Source of the DNA: a virus
DNA: 64,000 nt
Direction: 5' to 3' (one strand)
IMG/VR virus record: IMGVR_UViG_3300025168_000039
Coordinates: 42,895-106,894 of that record
Every line of letters begins with the position of its first letter. The first letter of the stretch is position 1. This document shows, in pieces, positions 9,057-18,318 of this stretch. The notes beneath the pieces were generated by a model. The model worked only from the letters and a program-made list of their open reading frames with translations, did not search any database and was not told where the DNA came from. The translations under genes were made by a program, and so were the position numbers.

Positions 9057-11405
9057 CTATCGAGTGGAAGTGGGTACTATGTTAGAACCAGTAGGCGGGG
9101 TAGGCATTAGACTAGGAGGTTTCTCGCCCATTAGCCTTGTATATTCTGCTATTATTTTTTCTTTACTACCTAATAATATAGGATCATTTAATACTTTACC
9201 AGCAAAGATTACCGCAACCGAAGAATCTCTTTTTGCTGCAGCATCACCCATTAAAGCTTGAACAGTTGCAATATTCTGTTCTATAGTTGCTGCGTCTTGT
9301 TCGTTGTCAGTTGCATAAACTTTCAGTTGACCTTTATTGATTCTGGTTCCTATAACCCTTCCCTGATCATTTGCAATAGGCAGCATAAAGGGAAGACCCG
9401 AAACCATTTTTGGGGCAACCTGTCCAATAACAAACTTTCTTCTGTCCCGTTTACTTTTATTCTTATTATCATGTGCTTTAGCAGCAGCTTTCGCCCCAGC
9501 CGTCAATCTATCTGCTTGCTGTTCATGTATTTTGAGAGCAACATTAGCAACTCTAGTACTTGCCTCATCCACTGTTTTGGCTAAACGATCTTTATCACCA
9601 GTACTATCTATCTGTAGATTTAATCCAGCTATCTTACCCTGCCTCACTTGTTTAGCTTGAGCTTCTGTGATATTAGATATTCCGGCTAAGTTAGCTAACT
9701 CTTTATCTTTAATACCTTGTAAGTTTTTTCTCTTTTCTCTTAATAATTTTCTTTCATCTTTATAACTACCTCGTAAATCACTCAATGCTTTTGAATCTAG
9801 AAAGCCAGATGCTACTGCTTGAAGAGGAGTCTTACCAGCAGGGTCTGCTCCTAGTATACCAAGACCTCCCTTGATAAGAGCAAAGTATTTTTCTCTACTA
9901 AGATCGTCTTTTTCTTTATCATACGCTTCTGTTAGATCAGTTCTTCGTTTACCAAAATCAACATTCTTTAAAGCTTCTAAATAATCTTTACGCTCTTGAG
10001 TTTGGGTTGGTGTTAATAATGGGTTTATCTTACCTCTTATAGCTTCTCTCTGTCTTGCTGATTCTAATCGTCTATCAACCATATCTTTTTGAGTTCTTTG
10101 GTATGCGCTTAAAAAAGATTCTGGGTCTGGACCAACTGGAAGAATTGGTTGCATTGCATAGCCTTTATAAGGGTCTACACTAGGATCACCATAAATAGAA
10201 GTCGTTTGGCGACTACCAGCTATATTTCTAGGATTACCTACATTGCCAGCCTGTGCATATTTACCAATCTTACCACCATTAGCAAGACCAACAAGCCCAC
10301 CTTCTTTTTTACTAAAAGCTCCAAAAGCACCAGCCGTACCTAAAGCAGCTAAACCAAGACCTCCTATCTGTTGAAAGGCAGATGGAGTTGCAGTTGTTCC
10401 TGTATCTCTTTTAACTGTACTAGCAGGAATTGGTGCAGAATAACCTCTAATAATAGATTGATAATCTTGAAGAGTTCTTTCAGGAAAAGTTCTTGCAACT
10501 TCATATTCTTGTTGTGCAATATCCAATGCCTGTTGTCCAACACCTCTTCGTTGAGCGCCGGTAGTTTCAAGTGCTGTTAGTTCTCGCATAGTTTGGCCTG
10601 GAACAGCCGTAGCTAAAGAACCAAACTGTGATCCAGCACTTCTCTCTCTGTTTCTTTGTTGAGCAAGTCTATTCTGTGCATCTTCAAATGCCGCTGCTTG
10701 TCCCTTCGCTTGAATATCTCCCAACCTTTGTTGTAAATTTCTATTTGCTTCAGCCTCTAAAATCCCTTGTCGAGAACCTCCAAATGCTCCAGCGGCAACA
10801 GCCTTCTGTCCTATTCTTTGTCTCTCAACATCACCTGTTCTTTCAAGTTCTCTCTTTTGAATGTCAATTACATTTTGAATATAGGGATTCATAAACTGAC
10901 CAACAGATGCAGCATTAGGTGCTAATGCACTTGAGGCAGTTAAAGCTTCTGCTGTTCTAAAGTAAGGTTGACTTGCTCCTTGTAGATTTTGAACCCCTGC
11001 AAATGCTTGTTCTTGCTCTGGACTAAAGGAAGCAATACGAGGGCCAGCAAAGGGAACATAGCCTTCTTCTTCTCTTCTCTCTGATAGAGCTTTTGATTTT
11101 TCTAGAATATCCGTAACAAATGGTTTTAATTCATCAGGAATAGTTTCCTTCTGAATAGTACTTTGAGAAGGAGCAGGAGCAGAACCTCCACCTGGACTAC
11201 CACCCATGAACTGAATTAATCCTGTATTTGGATTGATTGTACCAGACCCACCCATGTCTCGAAGAACTTGCATTTCTTCAGTATTGACATGAGCTAGTTC
11301 AGTATCTCCTCCTATACCTTCACCAGAAAGATCAGTATATAAACAATTATATAACTCTATCTTTTCAGTTGTAGATAATTTAGAAACAATATTTTTTACA
11401 GACAT
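9057..11405 (-). CDS. Internal virion / structural protein, 782 aa
   Basis: The ATG at 11405 is chosen because GAGGGAA lies just upstream and the previous gene stops at 11407; an ATG at 11450 would overlap that gene by 44 bases and has no such site. The N-terminus carries GDTELAHVNTEEMQVLRDMG and INPNTGLIQF, shared with the lysozyme-bearing protein at 12535-14760. The middle is Ala/Gln/Arg-rich helix (VAAGAFGGSRQGILEAEANR), followed by a glycine-rich FSKKEGGLVGLANGG segment and a charged helical C-terminus. It resembles internal virion proteins of marine podoviruses. No enzyme motif is seen. Confidence 0.62.
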   Translation of the reverse strand: MSVKNIVSKLSTTEKIELYNCLYTDLSGEGIGGDTELAHVNTEEMQVLRDMGGSGTINPNTGLIQFMGGSPGGGSAPAPSQSTIQKETIPDELKPFVTDILEKSKALSERREEEGYVPFAGPRIASFSPEQEQAFAGVQNLQGASQPYFRTAEALTASSALAPNAASVGQFMNPYIQNVIDIQKRELERTGDVERQRIGQKAVAAGAFGGSRQGILEAEANRNLQQRLGDIQAKGQAAAFEDAQNRLAQQRNRERSAGSQFGSLATAVPGQTMRELTALETTGAQRRGVGQQALDIAQQEYEVARTFPERTLQDYQSIIRGYSAPIPASTVKRDTGTTATPSAFQQIGGLGLAALGTAGAFGAFSKKEGGLVGLANGGKIGKYAQAGNVGNPRNIAGSRQTTSIYGDPSVDPYKGYAMQPILPVGPDPESFLSAYQRTQKDMVDRRLESARQREAIRGKINPLLTPTQTQERKDYLEALKNVDFGKRRTDLTEAYDKEKDDLSREKYFALIKGGLGILGADPAGKTPLQAVASGFLDSKALSDLRGSYKDERKLLREKRKNLQGIKDKELANLAGISNITEAQAKQVRQGKIAGLNLQIDSTGDKDRLAKTVDEASTRVANVALKIHEQQADRLTAGAKAAAKAHDNKNKSKRDRRKFVIGQVAPKMVSGLPFMLPIANDQGRVIGTRINKGQLKVYATDNEQDAATIEQNIATVQALMGDAAAKRDSSVAVIFAGKVLNDPILLGSKEKIIAEYTRLMGEKPPSLMPTPPTGSNIVPTSTR

Positions 11406-11406
11406 T

Positions 11407-11835
11407 CTATAGTTCCCTCGTAATAACTGTTGTATATTTTTTAAAATCATATTTAGGTGTAAACTTTAACCAGCCATCTCTAGCATATCCTTCAAGTCTT
11501 TTTACACCTTGTTCTCTTGCAAACTTAATAATAGGAGAATCTTCACTCATTCCATAATCAAACCATTTATGAAGTGTGTGAGACTTCGTTCCAATGTAAG
11601 GCATTGCTAAAACTTTATACTGTGGAAAAGTAATAAGTTGTGTTATGCAAATTCCTAAGATACCATCTTCTTCATCTGCACCTACCCAAAGTTGTAAGTA
11701 ATCACCTAATAACTCTTTGTAGATATCATTTAAATCTTTTTCCCCTTGAGTTCTTTTTAAAGGTTTTTCTATAAACTCAACAACATGAGGCCATGTTACA
11801 TCAACACAGTTAGGTTCAATTTTTATTAACTTCAA
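11407..11835 (-). CDS. GNAT-like protein in the virion operon
   Basis: A 142-aa soluble protein with the alternating strand/helix pattern of an acetyltransferase-like fold: a central strand (DYLQLWVGADEEDGILGICITQL), a strand-rich middle, and a C-terminal KRLEGYARDGWLKFTPKYDFK segment resembling the last GNAT strands. T7-type phages have a similarly placed small protein, gp13, near the internal core genes. Here it may help assemble the internal proteins or modify a virion component. A clear acetyl-CoA loop (RxxGxG/A) is not obvious, so activity is doubtful. Confidence 0.5.
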   Translation of the reverse strand: MKLIKIEPNCVDVTWPHVVEFIEKPLKRTQGEKDLNDIYKELLGDYLQLWVGADEEDGILGICITQLITFPQYKVLAMPYIGTKSHTLHKWFDYGMSEDSPIIKFAREQGVKRLEGYARDGWLKFTPKYDFKKYTTVITREL

Positions 11836-11838
11836 TTT

Positions 11839-12525
11839 TTAATCACCGCCTGAGTCGTAATCGTCCTCTGGCTCTATAATTGGCGCTCCGGCTTTTGGCG
11901 CTCTAATGTCTTCATCACTTTGCACTTCTTCAACTGGCCCTTCTACAAGTGATCCTGGTTGAATAGATCGAGATAAATCTCCAAGAGACTGCCTACTATC
12001 CTCTGCCGCTTTTATATAACTATCTAAATAACCTGAACCACTAGCAGTATTACCTGTATCATATACAATAGGTGTATATGCAGGAGAGAATAAACTATAA
12101 ATTCCTCTGTCTGGTAATGTTGTTCTTCCTGATCCTTTACCTCCCGAAGTAGGATTAGTTCCTTGAGGAGGAGAAGCATTTACTGCATCAAAAGGAGAGC
12201 GTTCTATACTTGTAACAGGAGGTATAGGTAGATTAGGTGGAGTACCAAGAACAATTGATCGACCATCACCAATTGGATCAGAAGGCTGATTAACTGGGGG
12301 TTGATCTCCTACAAAACCTGTTGGAGAAATAGGAATAGATGAAAGTCCACCTCCTGCTGCAGAGGCATTAACCGCATCAAAAGGAGATCGTTGTATACTA
12401 GTTACAGGAACTGGAGATGCAATCGCTGGCTGTACAGTTGGTACACCATTGATAAACTGCTGCGAAGGAGTAGTCTGCCCTGTATCTTGTAAATATTGTT
12501 GTTGCTCACTAGTAAGAACTGCCAT
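11839..12525 (-). CDS. Proline/serine/glycine-rich virion-operon protein with internal repeat
   Basis: 228 aa, mostly disordered in appearance. Two copies of a segment built on PVTSI-RSPFDAVNAS occur about 60 residues apart (first and second halves of the N-terminal 130 residues), each preceded by a proline-rich linker, showing internal duplication. The C-terminus is acidic (EPEDDYDSGGD). It starts 9 bases after the lysozyme-bearing gene and stops 4 bases before the GNAT-like gene. A linker or minor virion protein is plausible, but no family is recognised. Confidence 0.5.
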   Translation of the reverse strand: MAVLTSEQQQYLQDTGQTTPSQQFINGVPTVQPAIASPVPVTSIQRSPFDAVNASAAGGGLSSIPISPTGFVGDQPPVNQPSDPIGDGRSIVLGTPPNLPIPPVTSIERSPFDAVNASPPQGTNPTSGGKGSGRTTLPDRGIYSLFSPAYTPIVYDTGNTASGSGYLDSYIKAAEDSRQSLGDLSRSIQPGSLVEGPVEEVQSDEDIRAPKAGAPIIEPEDDYDSGGD

Positions 12526-12534
12526 AACTTAATC

Positions 12535-14760
12535 CTATGCTAAAAATGATTCTAAGCCCTGTTTAATAGGCTTCTGCTGTTTTTTATTTCCTGTTGCTTT
12601 ATGTCTTATGTTTTTAACAAAACCATCTAACTTCTTTGCACCTGAAGTAGAAGACCCACTTCCTATCATAGCAACTGTATCTGCAGGTATAACATATTCA
12701 TCTGGACTTAATAAAGCCATATCAGGATTATCACCTTCTACTTCAAATAAAACTTGATCTGATTGTCCATCTCCAGGTCCAATTACTTTACCTTCGAAGT
12801 ATTGTCCAATCCCTCCTCCTTTATTATAAAGTTCGACATCAGGAATCCGATGAAACATATTTAAACTTTCTTCCATTCGTCTTTCTATGTGAGGTACTCC
12901 AGGACGTAAAAAAAGATCTGATATAGCTTTAGCTCTATCTTCTACTGCTCCCATTCCTTTACCTAATAAAATTTTTCTTAGCCTTTGTCTATTTCCTGGA
13001 CCAGCATCATATGGAAGTACTCCTTCTCCTTCAGTACTAGTCATTTGTTCATGGGCATATTCCATTTGATTTTGTTCATTATTTGGTAATTTATTATCTT
13101 TTAGATATCTTTTATAATCTTTCTGTCTACCTTGTGTAAATTGAAACAAGCCCAGACCTTGATTTAATCCTTTTTTCTTTCCACTCTCTCTTTGAGTACC
13201 TTTAAAGGTAGGTGCCTCAACTGCTATATTACCCATAATAGCAGCTATGCTTTCACTAGGATACTTTTTTTCTTTATAAAAATCATAAACTACTTTTTGT
13301 TTAGGAGTAAAAGAATTTTTTTTTGAGCCATTGCGGGGAGTACCCCCATTAGCAAGGCCAATAAGACCACCTTTATTAAACCCGAAATCTGCTCCAACAT
13401 TAAAACCATCTCCTCCTTGACCATAAGGTGTAGCGATAGCTCCAGGGTCTTGATTTACCTGTCCTACCATAGCATTTAATGTTGCTCCACCTACTGCATC
13501 CGAAATAAATTTATCAACTTCCGATGCTGCTTTCTTCTTCTGTAAAATTTCTTCTTCTTTTCTTTTATTTTCTGAATCAACCGTTTCTTCTTCGACAACT
13601 GTATCGGTTTCTTCTACAGCCACTTCACCTCCTTCAGCTAATGTAACTGTATCATCATCAACATATCTAAATGGTGTTAAGCCTTGGCTAATCCCACCTT
13701 CTAAAGCAAGTCTAGTATAATCTTCTTGTGTAAAACCTTCTTGAGTAGGTTCACCACCTTCTAGGCGTAAAGGTCTACGAGTATATGTATCTTCTAATGC
13801 AGCTAAACCTCCATCTGCATTAGGATCAAATTCTGGAGGAGTCATCACAGCTTCCATCGCACCAAATGCTAGAGGAGTATAGGTTGATGGTCTTTGCAGT
13901 AATGCACCTGCCATTTGAGTAGTTGTTAGTGGTGCCCCACCCGCTTGTTCTAAAGCTTTTTGAGCAGCCACCGCACCTTTTATGCCAAAGTCTCTAACAA
14001 ATGTTGTTGCTGGAATATTTTGACCAGCAGCAAATGGGGCAGCATAGGCGACTCCTGATTGTTTAGCTATTTCTGCAGTAACAGGAACCGTTTGAAATCC
14101 TTGTGATGCACCTGCCATTTGAGTAGTTGTTAGTGGTGCCTGACCCGCTGCCGGGAAAAAGGATGGTGATACTGGTCCCACAGATACTGGTCCCATGTTT
14201 GAAAGAGCCGTTCCAGCATTTGCTCCTGCAGAAGCAACATTAGTACCAGTTTGAAGTCCTTGTGAAGTTAGTGCCTGATTAGATGCCTGTTGTGCTGCTG
14301 CTGTAGAAGCACCTTCAACGCCAAGTCCTGCTTCTAATGCAGCCGAACTTGGACCCATCATACCTGTCATAACACCAGCGGTAGCACCAGATATTAAACC
14401 ACCTACAAGAGCATCAGTTGGTGATTGACCTGCCGCAAGTCCACCAGCAAATGAACCAACACCAGCACCAACACCAGCACCGGCAGCAGCACCAAAAGCA
14501 CTACCTCCAAATGCTGTACCAAGACCCGGACCAAGCAATACAGTACCAGCAATCGCACCTACGGCTGGTAACAATGATCTAAAATTAAAAGCTTCTGGTA
14601 ATCCCGTTTCTGGATTTACAGTTAGTTGGCCCATACTAGATAGACCAGCTAATTCATCTGGGCGCACATGCAACAGTTCTGTATCACCATACCGTCCTTG
14701 CGCAGCCATTAGCCCTGCTATGCCACTATACGGAGCCTCTTGATTCCTCATCGCTACCAT
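12535..14760 (-). CDS. Virion-associated protein with phage-lysozyme-like domain, 741 aa
   Basis: N-terminal DTELLHVRPDELAGLSSMG is shared with the protein at 9057. It is followed by a long Ala/Gly-rich hydrophobic stretch (residues ~50-135, many small-residue glycine-zipper motifs) that could insert in membranes. Around residues 475-585 a block (YPSESIAAIMGNIAVE, GLGLFQFTQGRQKDY) matches the phage tail lysozyme pattern, suggesting local peptidoglycan cleavage during ejection. The C-terminal region (IGPGDGQSDQVLFEVEG, LSPDEYVIPADTVAMIG) is a motif I associate with marine phage virion proteins. It also has a KGGLIGLANGG segment. A promoter lies just upstream (14788-14816). Confidence 0.65.
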   Translation of the reverse strand: MVAMRNQEAPYSGIAGLMAAQGRYGDTELLHVRPDELAGLSSMGQLTVNPETGLPEAFNFRSLLPAVGAIAGTVLLGPGLGTAFGGSAFGAAAGAGVGAGVGSFAGGLAAGQSPTDALVGGLISGATAGVMTGMMGPSSAALEAGLGVEGASTAAAQQASNQALTSQGLQTGTNVASAGANAGTALSNMGPVSVGPVSPSFFPAAGQAPLTTTQMAGASQGFQTVPVTAEIAKQSGVAYAAPFAAGQNIPATTFVRDFGIKGAVAAQKALEQAGGAPLTTTQMAGALLQRPSTYTPLAFGAMEAVMTPPEFDPNADGGLAALEDTYTRRPLRLEGGEPTQEGFTQEDYTRLALEGGISQGLTPFRYVDDDTVTLAEGGEVAVEETDTVVEEETVDSENKRKEEEILQKKKAASEVDKFISDAVGGATLNAMVGQVNQDPGAIATPYGQGGDGFNVGADFGFNKGGLIGLANGGTPRNGSKKNSFTPKQKVVYDFYKEKKYPSESIAAIMGNIAVEAPTFKGTQRESGKKKGLNQGLGLFQFTQGRQKDYKRYLKDNKLPNNEQNQMEYAHEQMTSTEGEGVLPYDAGPGNRQRLRKILLGKGMGAVEDRAKAISDLFLRPGVPHIERRMEESLNMFHRIPDVELYNKGGGIGQYFEGKVIGPGDGQSDQVLFEVEGDNPDMALLSPDEYVIPADTVAMIGSGSSTSGAKKLDGFVKNIRHKATGNKKQQKPIKQGLESFLA

Positions 14761-14787
14761 TTATAATTCTCCAAGTTAGATTTGTAT

Positions 14788-14816
14788 ATTATACAATAAA
14801 AATAAGTTCAGTGCAA
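14788..14816 (-). promoter_or_regulatory. Internal late promoter before the lysozyme-bearing virion gene
   Basis: On the minus strand, TTGCAC (14816-14811), a 17-base spacer and an exact TATAAT (14793-14788) precede the ATG at 14760. The same box pair and spacing recur at 33067-33039, and close variants at 37070-37042 and 38790-38762. Confidence 0.72.
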
Positions 14817-14818
14817 AA

Positions 14819-15094
14819 TTAATTAAAGTTTACCCAACCAGTACCGCCTACATATCCTTTAAACTTTCCAGTACTTGCGGAATATGCTACATCTCCACTT
14901 GCTGGTCTTCCTATTTCATTTACACTAACAACAGAATAAATTTTAGTTGATGGTGAAGATTCAATCTCTATATCTCTACTCTCTAATAAAAACTTTATCT
15001 CTGATGCCCATGAATTAATATCATTATATAGTTGACGTAATTCGTCATTTGTAATATTATAATTAACAGAGAAGTTAGGATAAGAAAAAGACAT
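14819..15094 (-). CDS. Small tail-associated protein, 91 aa, unknown
   Basis: A soluble 91-aa protein with an N-terminal helical half (ELRQLYNDINSWASEIKFLLE) and a strand-rich C-terminal half ending in KFKGYVGGTGWVNFN, a short motif reminiscent of the ends of tail-fibre and hub accessory proteins. The start overlaps the stop of the hub-like gene by one base, so the two are likely made together. A chaperone or cap for the tail hub is possible. No family is recognised. Confidence 0.55.
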   Translation of the reverse strand: MSFSYPNFSVNYNITNDELRQLYNDINSWASEIKFLLESRDIEIESSPSTKIYSVVSVNEIGRPASGDVAYSASTGKFKGYVGGTGWVNFN

Positions 15095-16980
15095 TACCTT
15101 TTACCTGCTGGTTGAATAGCTACTCGAACACTACCCCATTTCCAAGATGTATTTAAATCAGATGTTGATACTCTAAAATTAGCCTGTCTTCCTCTTGCTC
15201 TCATGTCAATTTTTTGTGTAGCATCTGTTATATCAAAGGGACCAATCTCTTTTGTAGTTCCTGCAGGATAATCTTTTATATTAATTGAAAATTTAATTGT
15301 ACCCGTATTAATATCATAATCAGGAATAATCTTATCAATAAACATAATATCATCACCATCACCTATATCGATATCAGCACTCTCAATAAATGATGTTAGT
15401 GGTTGATTGTTACCAGAGAATACAGAAGTTGGTTCATTATACCAAATAAACTGTGGGTTAGTTGCTGAAACATTTCCAGTTACTGCTCCTGTAGCAATAG
15501 TGTTAAGAAATACTGAGTCATCAATAAAAGTTGTATAGAAGTTAGAACCATAGACCCAAGTATTTTCCATGTAGTTATATATTACATAACTATCTGGTTC
15601 ATTAGACCCAGACTTTGGATATAACCAAATGATCTCATGGAACTCTGAATTAAGACCAGCAAACACTTTAGATTTTTGAGTCATATTAAAATCGTCATAT
15701 AGATATCTACGAATAGTACAATCTAATTTTTTAACTGAACCATCGAACATAAAGAAGTCTGTGTCACCCATCCAATATGTTCTACCCCCTACATCAATAG
15801 CTGCATGTGATCCTATCAAGCCACAGTTTGTACCGACTTGAGACATTCTAAATATAAAGGGAGGACCAACAAATTGCAGAGTATAAAGAGCATTATCTGT
15901 ATAAACTAGAATTGCATTACGTCCTCGTACACCACCAACAATTCTAGTACCATCAATAAGTTGAAGCTCACCTGATGTAGATGATACTGAAGGAATCCAG
16001 TTAGCATAATCTTCTTGATCTGACCATCTTACAAGAAGAGGATTAAAGACTGATGTTGCAAACTCTTCTGTTCCAAGAGCAATCACATGACGATCATTAG
16101 GAGATATAACAATACTATTAATTTTTGATGGTGCAGTACCCACAACAGAAGACCTAACCGGCGCTAAACTTGCATTAGCGTCCCAATGAATTAAGTTTCC
16201 TCCTTGTCTAGCAGCAAGTAAATCTTCACCAAAGTTATCTAAAGACCACTGTGTTCCTAAGAAAATAATGTTAGAAGATTCTGCTGGTTGATTCCAAGCT
16301 CTTTCTCCTGTCGCTGAAACACCCGCATTATATATACCTGCACCATATCCCAATCCTTGAATTGGATTTGATTGACCTGTAGCTAAAAGAAAGAAAGCAA
16401 TACCTGAACCCTGATTTGATTCTGTACTAGCGGCTACACTAGTTACACTAATAAAAAAGTTATTTACTCCTTGAACACTTACTACTTCAAATGTAGGTCC
16501 ACCAAATGAAGATACAGAAAAATCTAGTCCGTTTGTGGTAAAACCGTTAATAGAAGTATTAGAAAACTCAACGTAATCTCCGACGTTTCTTCCATTATTA
16601 TTAGAACTAACCTCAATTAAAGGAGAGCCAGCAGCCGTATCAAAACTCCCTGCACTCCCTAAGTTACCAATACTAACTGTACTAACTACTGGTGTTATAT
16701 CATAAGGATAATCATTATAAACAACATATAATTTACTTTCAGTACCATAACCTAAAAGTTTTTCTGTATTATTATTTGTCCAGGCAAGTAAATCTCTAGC
16801 AGTTCCGGTAAAAGAAGTATCAATAAATTTTTGATATCCTCTTAAATTTTCAGGCTTACCTTCTCGAAAGCGTACTCGATCTCCATCAAACCATTTACCT
16901 TCCTCAGAATACTGAGTAGACTCACGGTGAAATCCCGGCTTTAAATTTAATTTTTGTAATTTAGAAAGAGTAGAGGCCAT
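15094..16980 (-). CDS. Tail hub / DNA-stabilisation beta-propeller-like protein (P22 gp10 / T7 gp12 type)
   Basis: 628 aa, rich in beta strands with repeated aromatic-glycine blocks. The N-terminus (KPGFHRESTQYSEEGKW, FDGDRVRFREGKPENLRGY) and the later segments YWMGDTDFFMFDGSVKKLD and EIIWLYPKSGSNEPDSYVIY are typical of the propeller-like tail hub proteins that close the portal channel of short-tailed phages. It lies between the fibre genes and the internal virion protein genes, as expected for the nozzle. Whether it is closer to the P22 or the T7 version cannot be settled by eye. Confidence 0.68.
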   Translation of the reverse strand: MASTLSKLQKLNLKPGFHRESTQYSEEGKWFDGDRVRFREGKPENLRGYQKFIDTSFTGTARDLLAWTNNNTEKLLGYGTESKLYVVYNDYPYDITPVVSTVSIGNLGSAGSFDTAAGSPLIEVSSNNNGRNVGDYVEFSNTSINGFTTNGLDFSVSSFGGPTFEVVSVQGVNNFFISVTSVAASTESNQGSGIAFFLLATGQSNPIQGLGYGAGIYNAGVSATGERAWNQPAESSNIIFLGTQWSLDNFGEDLLAARQGGNLIHWDANASLAPVRSSVVGTAPSKINSIVISPNDRHVIALGTEEFATSVFNPLLVRWSDQEDYANWIPSVSSTSGELQLIDGTRIVGGVRGRNAILVYTDNALYTLQFVGPPFIFRMSQVGTNCGLIGSHAAIDVGGRTYWMGDTDFFMFDGSVKKLDCTIRRYLYDDFNMTQKSKVFAGLNSEFHEIIWLYPKSGSNEPDSYVIYNYMENTWVYGSNFYTTFIDDSVFLNTIATGAVTGNVSATNPQFIWYNEPTSVFSGNNQPLTSFIESADIDIGDGDDIMFIDKIIPDYDINTGTIKFSINIKDYPAGTTKEIGPFDITDATQKIDMRARGRQANFRVSTSDLNTSWKWGSVRVAIQPAGKR

Positions 16981-16986
16981 ATGCTT

Positions 16987-17961
16987 TTATCCAAATGAAG
17001 AAACTAAAATCATATCAATAGCACTAACGCCTCGTACATTGTATACCAACATATCAACAGCACTAGCTACTGTAGACAATACAGGAACTTCTGCATCAGG
17101 GAAATTATAACTATTCCCATAAGACAATGTTCTTGATCCAGTACCGTCTTGAAAAACATAAATAAATCCACTTTGTCCTGGCTGGGCATTAGCACCATTT
17201 CCAAGTGTTCTATTACCTGCTAAAGAAACAAAGAATGTTGTTGCTGTAGATAAGTCTAAAGCAATTGAAGCAGCATCTGTAAGTGTAACCGGAGGTATAA
17301 CTAGCTGACCACTAAAAGTTGCTGTAGAAACAAACGTAGCAGGACCATTAACGCAGACATCTGCAGTAAATAATGCACTAGATACTTGCATTGAATTAGC
17401 AGCTATTGAAGTTACAAATATATTTGTTGCTGAAACACTTGTTGCAAAACCAACAGCAGATGCAAAGGCAACTGCCTTATTAAAAGTATTTGCTTCAGTA
17501 AAAGTATTTGCTACAGAGAGTTTTGCAAAACCTGTAGTTGTATCTGCAGTTAAATAATCTAAACCAAAAACAGATACAGTATCACATAAGAACATCTTTC
17601 TACTACCAGCAGCAACAGTACTGCCTGTACCCGCTGCTGTTTTTAATGTAATAGCTGCAGAATTTTGTCTGGTTGTTTTATCATTAATAACATAACTCTT
17701 TGACTTTTGTGGAACAAGAACATTTAGACTAGCAGAGACTGTTCCTGAAAGTTCAAGAAAAGGACTGCGAGATTGATCTGTTGTTCCGTCATTAGCTGTT
17801 AGAGTTACATCTGCACTAGATACAACAACTGTCGTATAAGCAGCAATAGCTTCGTCTACTAGATCAATAACATTTTGATTTAAAACTGTACCCCAGCTAT
17901 TAGGATTTTCTCCATCTCCCTGCTTCTCTAGTCTAATCCTAGTTGTGTAACTACTTACCAT
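16987..17961 (-). CDS. Tail fibre-like protein, 324 aa
   Basis: The N-terminus (YTTRIRLEKQGDGENPNSWGTVLNQNVIDLVDEAIA) is a tail-fibre attachment-type domain. It is followed by Ala/Ser/Thr/Val-rich beta repeats (TFTEANTFNKAVAFASAV) and a C-terminal domain (ATTFFVSLAGNRTLGNGAN, QPGQSGFIYVFQDGTGSRTL) that I associate with phage fibre tips. The composition resembles the long fibre at 22291-24165. It is likely a trimeric fibre binding near the hub gene upstream. Confidence 0.62.
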   Translation of the reverse strand: MVSSYTTRIRLEKQGDGENPNSWGTVLNQNVIDLVDEAIAAYTTVVVSSADVTLTANDGTTDQSRSPFLELSGTVSASLNVLVPQKSKSYVINDKTTRQNSAAITLKTAAGTGSTVAAGSRKMFLCDTVSVFGLDYLTADTTTGFAKLSVANTFTEANTFNKAVAFASAVGFATSVSATNIFVTSIAANSMQVSSALFTADVCVNGPATFVSTATFSGQLVIPPVTLTDAASIALDLSTATTFFVSLAGNRTLGNGANAQPGQSGFIYVFQDGTGSRTLSYGNSYNFPDAEVPVLSTVASAVDMLVYNVRGVSAIDMILVSSFG

Positions 17962-17963
17962 TC

Positions 17964-18302
17964 TTATATTCCTTTTTCATTCTCTAAAACTATTGTGTAA
18001 ACTTCTATACCTCCAAGAAGTAAAACCTTTCTAAGACTAAAAAGTCTTCCTTGTGTGTCTACAAAATTATTATACATTGTATTTGTTATTCCTGGAATAG
18101 GTTCTTCGTTAAATACACACTCACCTTCTATAAGATATTTTCTAAGAACATAGTGATAATCTTCTTCTGATACTGTTTGTGATTCTGCTATTGATACAAT
18201 AGCTTCTTCAGAACGACAAAAATTCCAAATTAAAACATCATGATGTGCATTAGCAACAGAAGTTGTTAAGAATACCATTAAAAAAATTATATATTTTATC
18301 AT
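17964..18302 (-). CDS. Secreted protein with signal peptide, 112 aa, unknown
   Basis: The chosen start (ATG at 18302) gives a clean signal peptide: MIKYIIFLMVFLTTSVANA, cleavage expected after ANA. An upstream ATG at 18350 would put 16 extra residues before it and overlap the PP-loop gene. The mature part has two cysteines (FCRSEE and GECVF), which could form a disulfide in the periplasm, and a conserved-looking C-terminal segment (RKVLLLGGIEVYTIVLENE). Exported proteins are unusual inside a virion operon. It follows the asparagine-synthetase-like gene by 16 bases and may be part of the same accessory cassette. Confidence 0.6.
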   Translation of the reverse strand: MIKYIIFLMVFLTTSVANAHHDVLIWNFCRSEEAIVSIAESQTVSEEDYHYVLRKYLIEGECVFNEEPIPGITNTMYNNFVDTQGRLFSLRKVLLLGGIEVYTIVLENEKGI

Positions 18303-18318
18303 TGTAATCAGCTTTATA

